Source of the DNA: SMWD01 sp002729875
GTDB lineage: Bacteria; Pseudomonadota; Gammaproteobacteria; Steroidobacterales; GCA-2729495
NCBI GenBank assembly: GCA_036010905.1
Contig: DASCMH010000008.1
Location: 62,001-126,000, forward strand
Length of the DNA: 64,000 nucleotides
Direction: 5' to 3'
Every line of letters starts with the position of its first letter. The first letter of the stretch is position 1. Below the pieces are notes generated by a model that did not search any database, was not told the origin of the DNA, and saw only the letters and a program-made list of their open reading frames with translations. This document shows positions 16,603 to 25,281 of this stretch, piece by piece. A program made the position numbers and the translations under genes.

Positions 16603-17838
16603 TCAGGCAACCAGCGGCAAGCGCATGATAAAGACAGCGCCTTTTCCCGCTTCGCTTTCGCACTCAAGTTCACCCTTATGCTCCATTACGGCGCCATAAA
16701 CGGCCAACAACCCCAGTCCGGTGCCCTTGCCGGCTGCCTTGGTCGTAAAAAACGGTTCAAATATCTCGTCACGTATCTCCTCTGGTATCCCGGTCCCGGT
16801 ATCGGAAACCCGGATCTGAATTTGCCGTTCCGGGCGACCCTGCTCGCTTTCGAGTACCAAGGTCTCAAAGCGGATTACACCCCCTCCGGGCATGGCATCC
16901 CTGGCATTCACCCCCAGGTTGACTAATGCATTCTGTATCTGGAGAGGATTCCCCTCTACCATGTCGTCTCCCTCCCCGTACTCAAATTGAATCTCAATTT
17001 CATCGTCAAAGCTATGCCGCAACAAACTGATCGTCGAAGCGACGATTTTGTTTACTGAAAATTTCTCAGTCTCCTCTTGCCCCTTTCGGGAGAAATCAAG
17101 CAATTGCTGCGTCAGGTCAACGGCTCCTTTGGCTGTCTCCAGGATCAATCCAACGACCGGTTCCTTTTCTTTATCACCTTTTACCTCCAGCAACAGTATG
17201 TCTGCCGCACCGATGATTCCGCCCAGCAGGTTATTAAAATCGTGAGCAATTCCTCCCGCCAACTTACCGATGCTATCCAATTGCTGCAGATGCCTGAGCT
17301 GACGCTCCTTCTCGGCCTCGTCAGACATATCACGTATGACTATCGTAAATCCGAGAAGCTCGCCTTTGCCGTCCAGGGATTGTGAAACCTTGGCGCTGAA
17401 GTTTCGTTTAACGCCTTCCGCGGTAAGGTCATACTCAAACTGCGATGCCGTTGCCGTTGCATTTACTTGAGTGATGGTTTCGCCCAGCAGTTGAGAAACT
17501 TCCTCGGGCAAAATATCTTCGTATGGCTTACCCACATAATCAACAGCCCCAACCTCAAGGGTCGGCATGTCTTGATGTTGAGAAAAATCCAGAAACCTGC
17601 CGATCGGGTCCAACAAGTAAACCTGGTCGTCGATGGACTCCAGCACGGAGCTACGCAGGGTTTCGCGAGCCTGAAACAGATGTGCCTGCTTTGTCTTTGC
17701 TTGCTCATTGGAACGGACCATGGAATTGAGCTTTCTGGCGAGCCAATAATTTCTCACCGCCAGAATCACAAGCACACACAATATGAGCCCGACCATGATC
17801 CACGCTTTGTCACCAACTGCTGTTATAGCCTCATTCAT
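16603..17838 (-). CDS. Membrane-anchored PAS sensor histidine kinase (orphan)
   Basis: About 411 residues. One N-terminal membrane span (IMVGLILCVLVILAV, about 14-28) is followed by a coiled linker, a PAS domain (about 64-170, LESIDDQVYLLDPIGRFLDF), a HisKA dimerisation helix with the phosphoacceptor in AGGIAHDFNN (His about 199), and a HATPase domain with N box LVNLGVNARDAMP, G1 DTGTGIP and G2 GKGTGLGL. All catalytic motifs are intact. There is no extracellular sensing loop, so the signal is probably cytoplasmic and read by PAS. No receiver-domain gene is adjacent; the DUF2269 gene upstream is unrelated. The ATG at 17838 was preferred over a TTG seven codons earlier. Confidence 0.9.
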   Translation of the reverse strand: MNEAITAVGDKAWIMVGLILCVLVILAVRNYWLARKLNSMVRSNEQAKTKQAHLFQARETLRSSVLESIDDQVYLLDPIGRFLDFSQHQDMPTLEVGAVDYVGKPYEDILPEEVSQLLGETITQVNATATASQFEYDLTAEGVKRNFSAKVSQSLDGKGELLGFTIVIRDMSDEAEKERQLRHLQQLDSIGKLAGGIAHDFNNLLGGIIGAADILLLEVKGDKEKEPVVGLILETAKGAVDLTQQLLDFSRKGQEETEKFSVNKIVASTISLLRHSFDDEIEIQFEYGEGDDMVEGNPLQIQNALVNLGVNARDAMPGGGVIRFETLVLESEQGRPERQIQIRVSDTGTGIPEEIRDEIFEPFFTTKAAGKGTGLGLLAVYGAVMEHKGELECESEAGKGAVFIMRLPLVA

Positions 17839-17994
17839 ACGATTACCATACGATTCCAATCGCTTCTGCTACGCCCTATCTCACCCAGTTATTTTTCGTC
17901 CCTCTTTTCATCTACACCTCTAAAAGCGCCACCGCTCAACCTTCGCCATAATAAGCTGACACAAAGTAACGGCCACTAACACCGGCCAATCCGG

Positions 17995-18450
17995 TTACCA
18001 CAGCATCGGTTTGAATACCATCAGATACAGGATGACAAAAACAGTTACGGTAATGCCAATCCACCAGATTGTTAGCCTTTTGGCTAGCTTTAACAACGGT
18101 TGATTATCAGGGGAGGCATTCTGCGCCAGATCAATCCACTTATACATGAACGGGCCAAATGAGATCCCCATGACCGTTAACATTACCGTCAGCACGAGGC
18201 TCACGATTACCCAGGATGAATTGACCGGCCATTGCCATAACCACATTGTCGTACCACAAATCGCCGTGACCACCCAGGCCGGCACGGCGAGTCGATCATC
18301 AATTTTTTTAACCAGCCGGAGGATATTGGCTCTGTGCACCGGATCATTATTTGCAGCAACAATCCAGAAAATATGTGTGATATTGGATCCAAAGGCGATG
18401 CAAACCGAACCAATATGCAGCCATTTCAAAACGAAATAGATGCTCCACAT
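17995..18450 (-). CDS. DUF2269-family integral membrane protein
   Basis: A 151-residue protein with four predicted spans: near the start (YFVLKWLHIGSVCIAFGSNI), middle (AWVVTAICGTTMWLW; WVIVSLVLTVMLTVMGISF) and end (WWIGITVTVFVILYLMVF). Conserved His in LKWLHIGS and the SFGPFMYKW loop fit DUF2269, whose function is not established. The ATG at 18450 is preceded by GGAGGG with 7-base spacing, a strong site. It is transcribed away from the SirB2-like gene, another small four-helix membrane protein, suggesting a shared control region at 18451-18703. Confidence 0.8.
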   Translation of the reverse strand: MWSIYFVLKWLHIGSVCIAFGSNITHIFWIVAANNDPVHRANILRLVKKIDDRLAVPAWVVTAICGTTMWLWQWPVNSSWVIVSLVLTVMLTVMGISFGPFMYKWIDLAQNASPDNQPLLKLAKRLTIWWIGITVTVFVILYLMVFKPMLW

Positions 18451-18703
18451 ATCTTATCCCTCCATACTTTGGAGTTTACCGATTGACTTGTGCACTTAAT
18501 ACAGCATAACGGAAATCCACACTTGACAACCTGATTTACTACATTACAGCCAAATTTATCGGCTGGAATACGTTGACTGGCAGCGGTTTGAACAAAGTAA
18601 AACAAATATCACCCCACCAATACCTGAATATCTGAGTGTATGTGTTGAACTCTTGAATCGAATAGAATGCTCGGTCAGATTGCAAAATTTCATAGCTAAA
18701 ACA

Positions 18704-19096
18704 ATGCCTGACCAACTGCAACTATTCACTGTATTCAAGTACATTCACACGACGACGGTACTGTTGACCATTATCGGCTTTACGATTCGTGGAATCTGGA
18801 TGATGCGCGGATCACCGCTGTTGGATACTCGAGCATCGAGAACCTTTCCACATGTTAACGACACGGTACTACTGATCAGTGCGGTTTCTGCCGCCGCCCT
18901 GTCGGGACAATATCCTTTTATAAATATCTGGTTAACCGCCAAAGTACTGGGCCTGTTGGCATATATTCTGCTTGGCGCTGTTGCCCTGACCTATGGGCCG
19001 ACACGCGGCATCCGGATCAGTGCATATGCCGGTGCACTCTTGTCATTTGCCTATGTTGTACATGTGGCACTCACAAAAAACCCATTTATATTCTGA
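18704..19096 (+). CDS. SirB2-family membrane protein
   Basis: About 130 residues from the ATG at 18704, with four membrane segments (YIHTTTVLLTIIGFTIRGIW; DTVLLISAVSAAALSG; AKVLGLLAYILLGAVALTYG; AYAGALLSFAYVVHVALT). The motifs KYIHTTTVL near the start, RTFPHVNDTVLL in the first loop and AKVLGLLAYILLG are those of the SirB2 family, whose role is unclear despite the name (Salmonella invasion regulator). No strong ribosome binding site was seen, so the start could be an upstream TTG. It faces away from the DUF2269 gene. Confidence 0.85.
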   Translation: MPDQLQLFTVFKYIHTTTVLLTIIGFTIRGIWMMRGSPLLDTRASRTFPHVNDTVLLISAVSAAALSGQYPFINIWLTAKVLGLLAYILLGAVALTYGPTRGIRISAYAGALLSFAYVVHVALTKNPFIF

Positions 19097-19172
19097 TATA
19101 TACCAGTCAAACTCCGGCCAGCTACTTGTACATCATGGCACCAGTATAGCGCTTTACTCCAGCGGTTATGTT

Positions 19173-20447
19173 TCAGAATGCTTTCCTGCCTGTGGCCGGT
19201 TCCGACCAGGGCGCAACCCTGAACAACAACAGCATTCCCGGAACAGCAAGCAACATGCAAAATAAAAAGAAATTAAAGTAGCCAATGGCTTCAATGACAT
19301 AGCCTGTAGTTGCATTTGCAAAGGTTCTTGATATAGCGGCAACACTGGTCAGAAGGGCCAGTTGAGTAGCGGTAAAGGACATACTCGTCTGTTTTGCCAT
19401 GAATGCAGCCAGCGCAACGCCACCCAGGCCGACACCCAGGTATTCAGCACTGACGACAAAGAATAATGCGATCGGGTTATGGCCAAGCTGAGCCAGTAAT
19501 GCAAACCCCAGAATAGTTATAATCTGGACCACGCCAAACAACCACAGCGCCCGGTTGATGGAGGTCTTCAGCATGATGAATCCCCCAAGCGCTGTACCGG
19601 CAATTGAAGACCATGCGGTGGCAACCTTGACGATCAGTCCGATCTCGGTGCGGGTAAAGTTCAGGTCGAGGAAGAATGGCGTCTGCAAAGCGGTAGCCAT
19701 ACTGTCACCAAGTTTGTAGAAAACTATAAAGGCGAGTATCAGCAGCGCTGAACGCCAGCCGTCTCTGGAAAAAAATTCAATGAAAGGTTCAATCACTGCC
19801 GCACGTAAAGATTGCGGGGCAACGGAATCATCTGCTGTTTCGGTTACGACAAATGTAGTGACTATTCCCACCAGCATAAAACCGGCGACAATCCAATAAA
19901 CCAATCCCCATGGGATCGTGTCGGATAAAATCAGGGCCAGTGATCCAGAAATAAAACCGGACAGGCGGTAGGTATTAATAAAAAAGGAGTTGCCTATCCC
20001 CAATTCATCATCTGCGAGCATTTCACGGCGGTAGGCATCAAGCGCCACATCCTGGGTGGCGCTGAACAGTGAAATCGCAAACATCAGGAAAGCGATACTC
20101 TGGATTGAATCTGCAGGTTGATAGGCTCCCAGCATGCCGATGCTGACCAGTAACAGAATCTGCGTGATCAGCGTCCAGCCGCGGCGACGACCCAGAAACG
20201 GCGGTCGATACCGATCCAGCAGTGGTGCCCAGGCAAACTTGAGCGTGTAAGGCAATGTGACCAGACTTAACAGGCCGATGGTAGACAGATCGATGCCTGC
20301 AGTGCGCAGCCAGGCCGGCACCAGGGTGACCAGCACATATAAAGGCAGGCCGGATGAGAACCCCTGAAATATACAAATCAGGTTGCGACGATTGAACAGG
20401 ATATCCTGCCAGGGTCTGCCGGATGATGGTTTGCTTTGTAAGGCCAT
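19173..20447 (-). CDS. ampG: AmpG-family MFS permease (muropeptide import type)
   Basis: A 424-residue, twelve-span transporter. Family-specific stretches: FQGFSSGLPLYVLVTLVPAW in TM1, LKFAWAPLLDRYRPPFLGRR as motif A, and SATQDVALDAYRREML in TM4. AmpG imports anhydro-muropeptides released by cell wall turnover for recycling and, in bacteria with ampR/ampC, controls beta-lactamase induction. Neither ampR, ampC nor other recycling genes are in the window. The length is shorter than the two-extra-span enterobacterial AmpG (about 490) and fits the shorter AmpG-like group, so the exact substrate is inferred. Confidence 0.85.
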   Translation of the reverse strand: MALQSKPSSGRPWQDILFNRRNLICIFQGFSSGLPLYVLVTLVPAWLRTAGIDLSTIGLLSLVTLPYTLKFAWAPLLDRYRPPFLGRRRGWTLITQILLLVSIGMLGAYQPADSIQSIAFLMFAISLFSATQDVALDAYRREMLADDELGIGNSFFINTYRLSGFISGSLALILSDTIPWGLVYWIVAGFMLVGIVTTFVVTETADDSVAPQSLRAAVIEPFIEFFSRDGWRSALLILAFIVFYKLGDSMATALQTPFFLDLNFTRTEIGLIVKVATAWSSIAGTALGGFIMLKTSINRALWLFGVVQIITILGFALLAQLGHNPIALFFVVSAEYLGVGLGGVALAAFMAKQTSMSFTATQLALLTSVAAISRTFANATTGYVIEAIGYFNFFLFCMLLAVPGMLLLFRVAPWSEPATGRKAF

Positions 20448-20546
20448 TATTTATAACCCTCATAATCCTAACTTTGAATGATCAGGCAGCAACCTGCACC
20501 CAACGGCAACCTGGAATTAGGTAAACTAATGGTTCGCTCTTTATGA

Positions 20547-20620
20547 GCGGGTGTAGTTCAATGGTAGAACCTCAGCTTCCCAAGCTGATAATGTGGGTTC
20601 GATTCCCATCACCCGCTCCA
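20547..20620 (+). tRNA. tRNA-Gly (anticodon CCC), CCA encoded
   Basis: Acceptor GCGGGTG pairs with CACCCGC, D arm TAGTTCAATGGTAGAA, anticodon stem TCAGC/GCTGA with loop TTCCCAA giving CCC, T arm GGGTTCGATTCCC, encoded CCA at 20618-20620. It is 74 bases and close to the enterobacterial Gly(CCC) tRNA. It reads GGG codons. Confidence 0.97.
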
Positions 20621-20956
20621 GTTACACACCTGCTAATTGTAACGAGTTCTTTCTTGTCTGACACATAGAAAGCAAACCAGCATGCAAGTCGATGATGAAA
20701 CCTGTTGCAGACTGGCGCCGGGGAAATAGCAGCAAGCTTACCGGACAGAAACTGCCGGTTGGGCGTGTTCACTGCAACACGTTCTGCCTGCGCAGTGGGT
20801 TGAGATTTCATCCACCCGCATCTGAATTCATAGCACCTCGGCAGGAATTACCAAATTGCCGGAAAGCTGCGTAAACTAAGTCTGAACTCGAACCACTTGA
20901 TGCGGGCACGTCAATAACCAGATGCGACAACCTTACGAAGCTGCCTGCTAATATCA
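20621..20956. other. 336-base region between tRNA-Gly and trmB
   Basis: I see no supported gene. A frame on the minus strand runs through the tRNA and ends in the well-known tRNA-derived false peptide GAGDGNRTHIISLGS. A plus-strand frame at 20692-20874 has no recognisable content. No repeat of the tRNA 3' end, as would mark an attachment site, was noticed. Confidence 0.5.
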
Positions 20957-21643
20957 ATGTCCGCAAATAAACCAAACAATAAGAGACTATCCCGGCCTCG
21001 AATTAAAAGTTTTGTACGCCGCACGGGACGTGTGACTCCCGCCCAAAAACGCGCCCTGGAACAATATTGGCCGGCGTATGGTCTCAACTACGAGCCGTCG
21101 CAACTGGATCTCATGAAGATATTCGGGCGCAATGCAAAATGCATTCTTGAGATTGGTTTTGGTAACGGGGAGTTGCTTGTCAGCATGGCTACCGCCAACC
21201 CACAGAATGACTATATCGGCGTTGAGGTACATGAAGCCGGGGTCGGCCACTGCCTGTTACGACTTCATGAACAATCCCTGACCAATGTCCGCCTGATCCG
21301 CCATGATGCAATTGATGTCCTTCGCCAACAAATCCCCGACCAGGCGCTGCATGGTATTAATTTGTTCTTCCCGGACCCCTGGCCGAAGAAGCGGCAACAT
21401 AAACGGCGTATCGTACAAGCGGATTTCATAACCTTGCTGAGCCGCAAAATCAAACCCGGCGGTTACTTCCATGCAGCAACTGACTGGGCTAACTACGCTG
21501 AACATATTGATGAAACGGTAACAGCAGACCCCATATTCAGTAGCTCTACAACCAATTTTACACAGCGGCCTGAAACTAAATTTGAGCTGCGCGGCAAAAA
21601 CCTCGGCCACGAAATCTGGGAACGAATCTACACTCGCGTATAA
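20957..21643 (+). CDS. trmB: tRNA (guanine46-N7)-methyltransferase
   Basis: Methylates G46 in the variable loop of tRNAs using S-adenosylmethionine. 228 residues, usual for the family. Motif I ILEIGFGNGELLVSMA (SAM binding), GVEVHEAGVGHCL, and the diagnostic INLFFPDPWPKKRQHKRR with catalytic Asp and basic RNA-binding residues are all present; the C-terminus carries the TKFE motif (PETKFELRGKNLGH). It is monocistronic as far as can be seen, with a short gene of unknown function following in the same direction. Confidence 0.96.
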   Translation: MSANKPNNKRLSRPRIKSFVRRTGRVTPAQKRALEQYWPAYGLNYEPSQLDLMKIFGRNAKCILEIGFGNGELLVSMATANPQNDYIGVEVHEAGVGHCLLRLHEQSLTNVRLIRHDAIDVLRQQIPDQALHGINLFFPDPWPKKRQHKRRIVQADFITLLSRKIKPGGYFHAATDWANYAEHIDETVTADPIFSSSTTNFTQRPETKFELRGKNLGHEIWERIYTRV

Positions 21644-21731
21644 ACTATTCCCAACCCGGCACAAATAATTTATATATAGAGTGATTGAGTTCTTCACGGA
21701 TAACCTATAGCGGAACGGAATTCACCATGGG

Positions 21732-22025
21732 GTAGCCATACCGGAAGCAGGGCACTGGTACCGACGACACGATGGCAAACTATTCGATGTTGTTGCTATT
21801 GACGAGGAACACAAAACGGTCGAATTTCAGGATTTCGACGGTACGATCGGAAGCCTGGAGCTGGAGGTTTGGCAGGCTACTGATATTGAGCCCGCACAGG
21901 CACCTGAAGACTGGTCTGGTTCAGTAGACATTGATCTTGAAGATCTACCGGAACCTGATCATTGCACTGGTCATGACCGGTGCGACGCGATGCTGTTTCT
22001 GGATAGTTACGAGCAGCAAGAATAG
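21732..22025 (+). CDS. Small acidic conserved hypothetical (DUF6763-like); start out of frame by one G
   Basis: Open frame of 97 codons before a TAG: the product reads VAIPEAGHWYRRHDGKLFDV, then TVEFQDFDGTIGSLELEVW, then APEDWSGSVDIDLEDL and a Cys-containing tail (HCTGHDRCDAM). GHWYR and EDWSGS suggest the small DUF6763 group of gammaproteobacterial proteins (family from memory, function unknown). No normal start codon exists in this frame. The obvious ATG at 21727 is followed by GGG TAG. If the run of four G at 21729-21732 had five, ATG GGG GTA GCC ATA would read into the frame without interruption. So this is either a one-base sequencing/assembly error, a start-site mutation, or a rare start codon (ATT at 21720 region). 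Confidence 0.65.
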   Translation, partial: VAIPEAGHWYRRHDGKLFDVVAIDEEHKTVEFQDFDGTIGSLELEVWQATDIEPAQAPEDWSGSVDIDLEDLPEPDHCTGHDRCDAMLFLDSYEQQE

Positions 22026-22098
22026 CCGGTACTGAGGCCATTCATCTTGGCGCAACGTAGCGGCGCCAGGGTTTTTACAATTCTAATTTCTGTAGCAT

Positions 22099-22503
22099 TT
22101 ATTTTGCCAAATTCTGGTCAAGTAAGGTGTCTGGCGCACAGACGCGAATCGCCCCATCAGGATCAGTTCGACACGCCAATGCAATCAGGCGGTGGCCGGC
22201 ACATGGCCCGGACAGACAAACCCCCGTTTCAGGACAAAATAATGCCCCGTGGGATGTGCAACGAATCAGGTTCCCGTTATCAATAAGAAAAGCATGTGGC
22301 TCGAGATTCAGCGGGTGATGACGATGCGGACAATTATTGGCATAAGCGAAAATTTTTCCCTGCCGGCGAACAATGAACCCATCAAACGGCCAGTCACCGT
22401 CACCGACCAAAAAACTTCGGGCATCCGGGTCGCCCAATTCATCAGCATTCATGACCAGCCACTCAGGCCAGTTATTTGCATTGTCATCACTAACCAACGT
22501 CAT
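22099..22503 (-). CDS. Rieske [2Fe-2S] ferredoxin-like protein
   Basis: A 134-residue soluble protein. The two Rieske ligand boxes are CPHRHHPLN (Cys-x-His) and, about 20 residues later, CTSHGALF (Cys-x-x-His), followed by PETGVCLSGPCAGHRL, the usual proline loop region. There is no membrane segment and no signal peptide, so it is a cytoplasmic ferredoxin-type Rieske protein rather than a bc1 subunit; the redox partner is unknown. The ATG lies inside the xthA coding end (14-base overlap), so it is expressed with xthA. A Rieske protein joined to a DNA repair nuclease is a functional link I cannot explain. Confidence 0.88.
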   Translation of the reverse strand: MTLVSDDNANNWPEWLVMNADELGDPDARSFLVGDGDWPFDGFIVRRQGKIFAYANNCPHRHHPLNLEPHAFLIDNGNLIRCTSHGALFCPETGVCLSGPCAGHRLIALACRTDPDGAIRVCAPDTLLDQNLAK

Positions 22504-23260
22504 AATCCATAATCAACGGAGCGTGATCAGAGAACCACTTATCCCGATAAATACGCGCCTTTCTTGCAGCACCCCGCAGCCCCGGTGTCGCCACCTGGTA
22601 ATCAATGCGCCAGCCAACATTATTGGCACGTGCATTACCGCGATTCGACCACCACGTATAACGATCAGCAGCTGCATCCACTTCACGAAAAGCATCAACA
22701 AACTGTCGCTCAGTAAATAAACGTTCCATCCAGGCGCGCTCTTCCGGTAAGAACCCGGAATTTTTCTGGTTTGACCGCCAGTTCTTGATATCGATATTTT
22801 TGTGGGCGATATTCCAGTCACCACAAATGATGCATTCCCTGCCACTATCCCGGATTCCGACAAGATGAGCATCGAATTCATCCAGAAAACGATACTTGGC
22901 AGCCTGTCGTTCGTCGCTGGACGATCCGGACGGCGCATACAGCGAGACGACACTCAGATTACCAAACCGGGCTTCAATATAGCGACCCTCGGCATCGAAT
23001 TCGGTTGATCCATAACCACGAATGACTTCCTCCGGTTGCGTACGTGCATATATGGCTACACCGCTATAGCCCTTCTTCTCAGCATCCTCATAAAAACAAT
23101 GGAAGCGCTGCGGATGAAAGATGCGATCTTCAAGCTGATGTATCTGCGCTTTGGTTTCCTGCAGACATACGATGTCCGCAGACTGGCGCGACAACCAGGT
23201 AAAGAAGCCCTTGCGCGCTGCGGCACGAATGCCGTTGGCGTTCAATGTGATAATACGCAA
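22490..23260 (-). CDS. xthA: Exodeoxyribonuclease III (AP endonuclease)
   Basis: 256 residues. Cuts DNA at abasic sites and degrades 3' ends. Motifs: ITLNANGIRAAARKGF, CLQETKAQ (metal-binding Glu), GYSGVAIY, IICGDWNIAHKNID, and SDHAPLIMDYDV at the end with the catalytic Asp-His pair. The start codon is TTG at 23260: it gives the conserved MRIITLNANG start and lies 6-7 bases after AAGGGGG, while the nearby ATG is in another frame. Divergent from pyrE, a frequent arrangement in Gammaproteobacteria, and overlapping the Rieske gene downstream. Confidence 0.95.
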   Translation of the reverse strand: MRIITLNANGIRAAARKGFFTWLSRQSADIVCLQETKAQIHQLEDRIFHPQRFHCFYEDAEKKGYSGVAIYARTQPEEVIRGYGSTEFDAEGRYIEARFGNLSVVSLYAPSGSSSDERQAAKYRFLDEFDAHLVGIRDSGRECIICGDWNIAHKNIDIKNWRSNQKNSGFLPEERAWMERLFTERQFVDAFREVDAAADRYTWWSNRGNARANNVGWRIDYQVATPGLRGAARKARIYRDKWFSDHAPLIMDYDVG

Positions 23261-23373
23261 GCATAACCCCCTTGCATTATGACGTAGATAAGATATGTTC
23301 GCTGCGATACTCTACCAGCCCAATACTGAAACTTTGATATTTTTTCTATCAGCCCACATTACCCGTTATTAAA

Positions 23374-24030
23374 ATGCAACCCTATCAAAATGAATTTATC
23401 GAACTGGCACTTGAAATAAAAGTACTCAGATTCGGCGATTTCACACTCAAATCCGGGCGCAAGAGCCCCTATTTTTTCAACTCCGGCCTGTTCGATACCG
23501 GCTATGCCGCGGCCAAACTTGGTCGCGCTTATGCAGCAGCCGTTGCCGATGCCGGCATCGAATGTGACATGCTGTTTGGACCGGCCTACAAAGGGATTCC
23601 GCTTGTTGCTCTGGCTGCAGCAGCGCTGGCGGAACACTTCGGTGCTAATCTGCCGTTCTGCTTTAACCGCAAGGAAGCCAAAAACCATGGCGAAGGCGGT
23701 ACAATCGTTGGCGCACCCATCAAGGGCAGAGTCCTGATACTCGATGATGTCATTACGGCAGGGACTGCCACTCGTGAAGCAATTGATATAATCACAGCGG
23801 CGGGCGGCAGCCCTGCCGGTATCGTCATCGCACTTGACCGCCAGGAACGGGGGAAACACAAGCTGTCGGCGGTACAGGAGATTGAACAACGTTACGGCAT
23901 CCCGGTCGCCAGTATTATCAAGCTTGACGAACTGATCGAACATCTGGAAACCAGTGAAGCATATGGATCTCACCTGGCAAATGTCCGAACCTACCGGAAA
24001 CAATGGGCTACGGAGAACATCGGGTCATAG
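23374..24030 (+). CDS. pyrE: Orotate phosphoribosyltransferase
   Basis: Converts orotate and PRPP to orotidine monophosphate in pyrimidine synthesis. 218 residues. LRFGDFTLKSGRKSPYFFN near the N-terminus, the flexible loop FNRKEAKNHGEGG, and the PRPP-binding VLILDDVITAGTATREAI are all as in the gamma/beta-proteobacterial enzyme. Divergent from xthA with a 113-base shared control region. Confidence 0.97.
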   Translation: MQPYQNEFIELALEIKVLRFGDFTLKSGRKSPYFFNSGLFDTGYAAAKLGRAYAAAVADAGIECDMLFGPAYKGIPLVALAAAALAEHFGANLPFCFNRKEAKNHGEGGTIVGAPIKGRVLILDDVITAGTATREAIDIITAAGGSPAGIVIALDRQERGKHKLSAVQEIEQRYGIPVASIIKLDELIEHLETSEAYGSHLANVRTYRKQWATENIGS

Positions 24031-24141
24031 CGACCCGGGAAGCAAATATCATCAGGAAACGGGAACAGTTCACTGTTTTCAGCTTTTCCCGGCCGCATAA
24101 TCCGTAAGGTATTGTGGTTGAATTCTTTTAGCGCTGGAACA

Positions 24142-24780
24142 ATGTCAGGCAAATACTTCAGACTCGCCATGGTTGCCGGGATTTTGCTGTTGAGCAACAG
24201 TTTGCTTGCAGCTGGTACTCTGTACCGATGGGTGGATGAAAAGGGCGAGATTCACTATGGTGACCGGGTACCGCCCGAAGAAGTTAAACTCGACCGGGAA
24301 ATACTTAACGAGTACGGCGTCGCCGTCAAGTTCCTGCCCCATGAATTAACTGCAGAAGAATTAGTAACGCTGCAGCGCCAGCAAGCGATCAAAGCTGCCG
24401 AGCAACAGCGTATCCATGAAGCCGACCAGCGTGACAAAGTGCTGCTCAATACCTACCTGTCTGTTGAAGAGATTGTGGCTCTGCGCAACCGTCGCAAAGA
24501 ATTGCTCGATGGGCAAATTCACGTAACAGAAGCGTACCTGAAAAATCTGCGCACCAAGCTCATCAAGCTGCAAACTGACTCCGCACGTTTTCAGCCCTAT
24601 AATCCTGACCCAAATGCACCACCGATTAACAGCAGGCTGGCAAAAGAACTATCAAATACACTAAAGTCGATTCTGGTTTACGAACAGACGCTGATCGACA
24701 CCCGCAGCAAACAGACTCAACTGGTCGCAAAATTTACCAGTGATATCGACCGCTACCGGCATCTGCGCGGTCTGCATTGA
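24142..24780 (+). CDS. DUF4124-domain periplasmic protein with coiled coil
   Basis: About 212 residues from the ATG at 24142 (GGA upstream). Signal peptide (LAMVAGILLLSNSLLAAG), then the DUF4124 motif LYRWVDEKGEIHYGDRVPPE (residues about 26-45), and a long charged helical region (LVTLQRQQAIKAAEQQRIHE; RNRRKELLDGQ) likely to form a coiled coil. DUF4124 proteins are common in Gammaproteobacteria and of unknown function; the conserved W-x-D-x-x-G-x-x-H-Y-x-D pattern suggests a small ligand- or wall-associated module. It follows pyrE by 111 bases and converges on dut. Confidence 0.82.
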   Translation: MSGKYFRLAMVAGILLLSNSLLAAGTLYRWVDEKGEIHYGDRVPPEEVKLDREILNEYGVAVKFLPHELTAEELVTLQRQQAIKAAEQQRIHEADQRDKVLLNTYLSVEEIVALRNRRKELLDGQIHVTEAYLKNLRTKLIKLQTDSARFQPYNPDPNAPPINSRLAKELSNTLKSILVYEQTLIDTRSKQTQLVAKFTSDIDRYRHLRGLH

Positions 24781-24822
24781 GGTTAGCGCAAACCCGGATA
24801 ACACAACGGCAGATATACCGAT

Positions 24823-25281
24823 TCAAGCCTGCCCGGTATGCCCGAACCCTCCAGCACCTCGTCGGCTCTCGGTAAATTCTTCAACCACTTCAAATGCGGC
24901 CTGCATGACCGGCACAAACACCATCTGCGCTATCCGTGCGCCTGGTTCTATGACGAAGGGATCGTTGCCTCGATTCCAGCACGATACAAATACCTGACCC
25001 TGATAATCTGAATCTATCAGACCGACCAGGTTGCCCAGCACAATGCCATGTTTATGGCCCAACCCCGATCGTGGCAGGAGCATGGCTGCCAATGACGGAT
25101 CCTCTATGTGAATAGCCATCCCGCTGGGAATAAGTGTCGTAGCTCCAGGCTCGAGTGTCAGCGGCTCATCCACACAGGCGCGCAAATCAACTCCCGCCGA
25201 ACCCGGGGTCGCAAAATCCGGCAGTTCAAATTCGGTATTAAGTCGTGGGTCAATAATTTTTAACTGGACGGTTTTTTTCAT
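24823..25281 (-). CDS. dut: Deoxyuridine 5'-triphosphate nucleotidohydrolase
   Basis: Hydrolyses dUTP to dUMP, keeping uracil out of DNA. 152 residues from the ATG at 25281, the usual trimeric dUTPase length. Five motifs in order: PGSAGVDLRA (1), PRSGLGHKHG (2), GNLVGLIDSDYQG (3), GARIAQMVFVPV (4), and RRGAGGFGHTG (5, the C-terminal arm). The start overlaps the coaBC stop by one base (ATGA), the common coaBC-dut operon. Confidence 0.97.
   Translation of the reverse strand: MKKTVQLKIIDPRLNTEFELPDFATPGSAGVDLRACVDEPLTLEPGATTLIPSGMAIHIEDPSLAAMLLPRSGLGHKHGIVLGNLVGLIDSDYQGQVFVSCWNRGNDPFVIEPGARIAQMVFVPVMQAAFEVVEEFTESRRGAGGFGHTGQA

Noticed and set aside
20572..20811. Minus-strand open frame ending GAGDGNRTHIISLGS
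   Set aside because: The peptide arises from reading antisense through tRNA-Gly, a common database artefact.
20621..20956. Integration scar next to tRNA-Gly
   Set aside because: No integrase remnant and no repeat of the tRNA 3' end seen.
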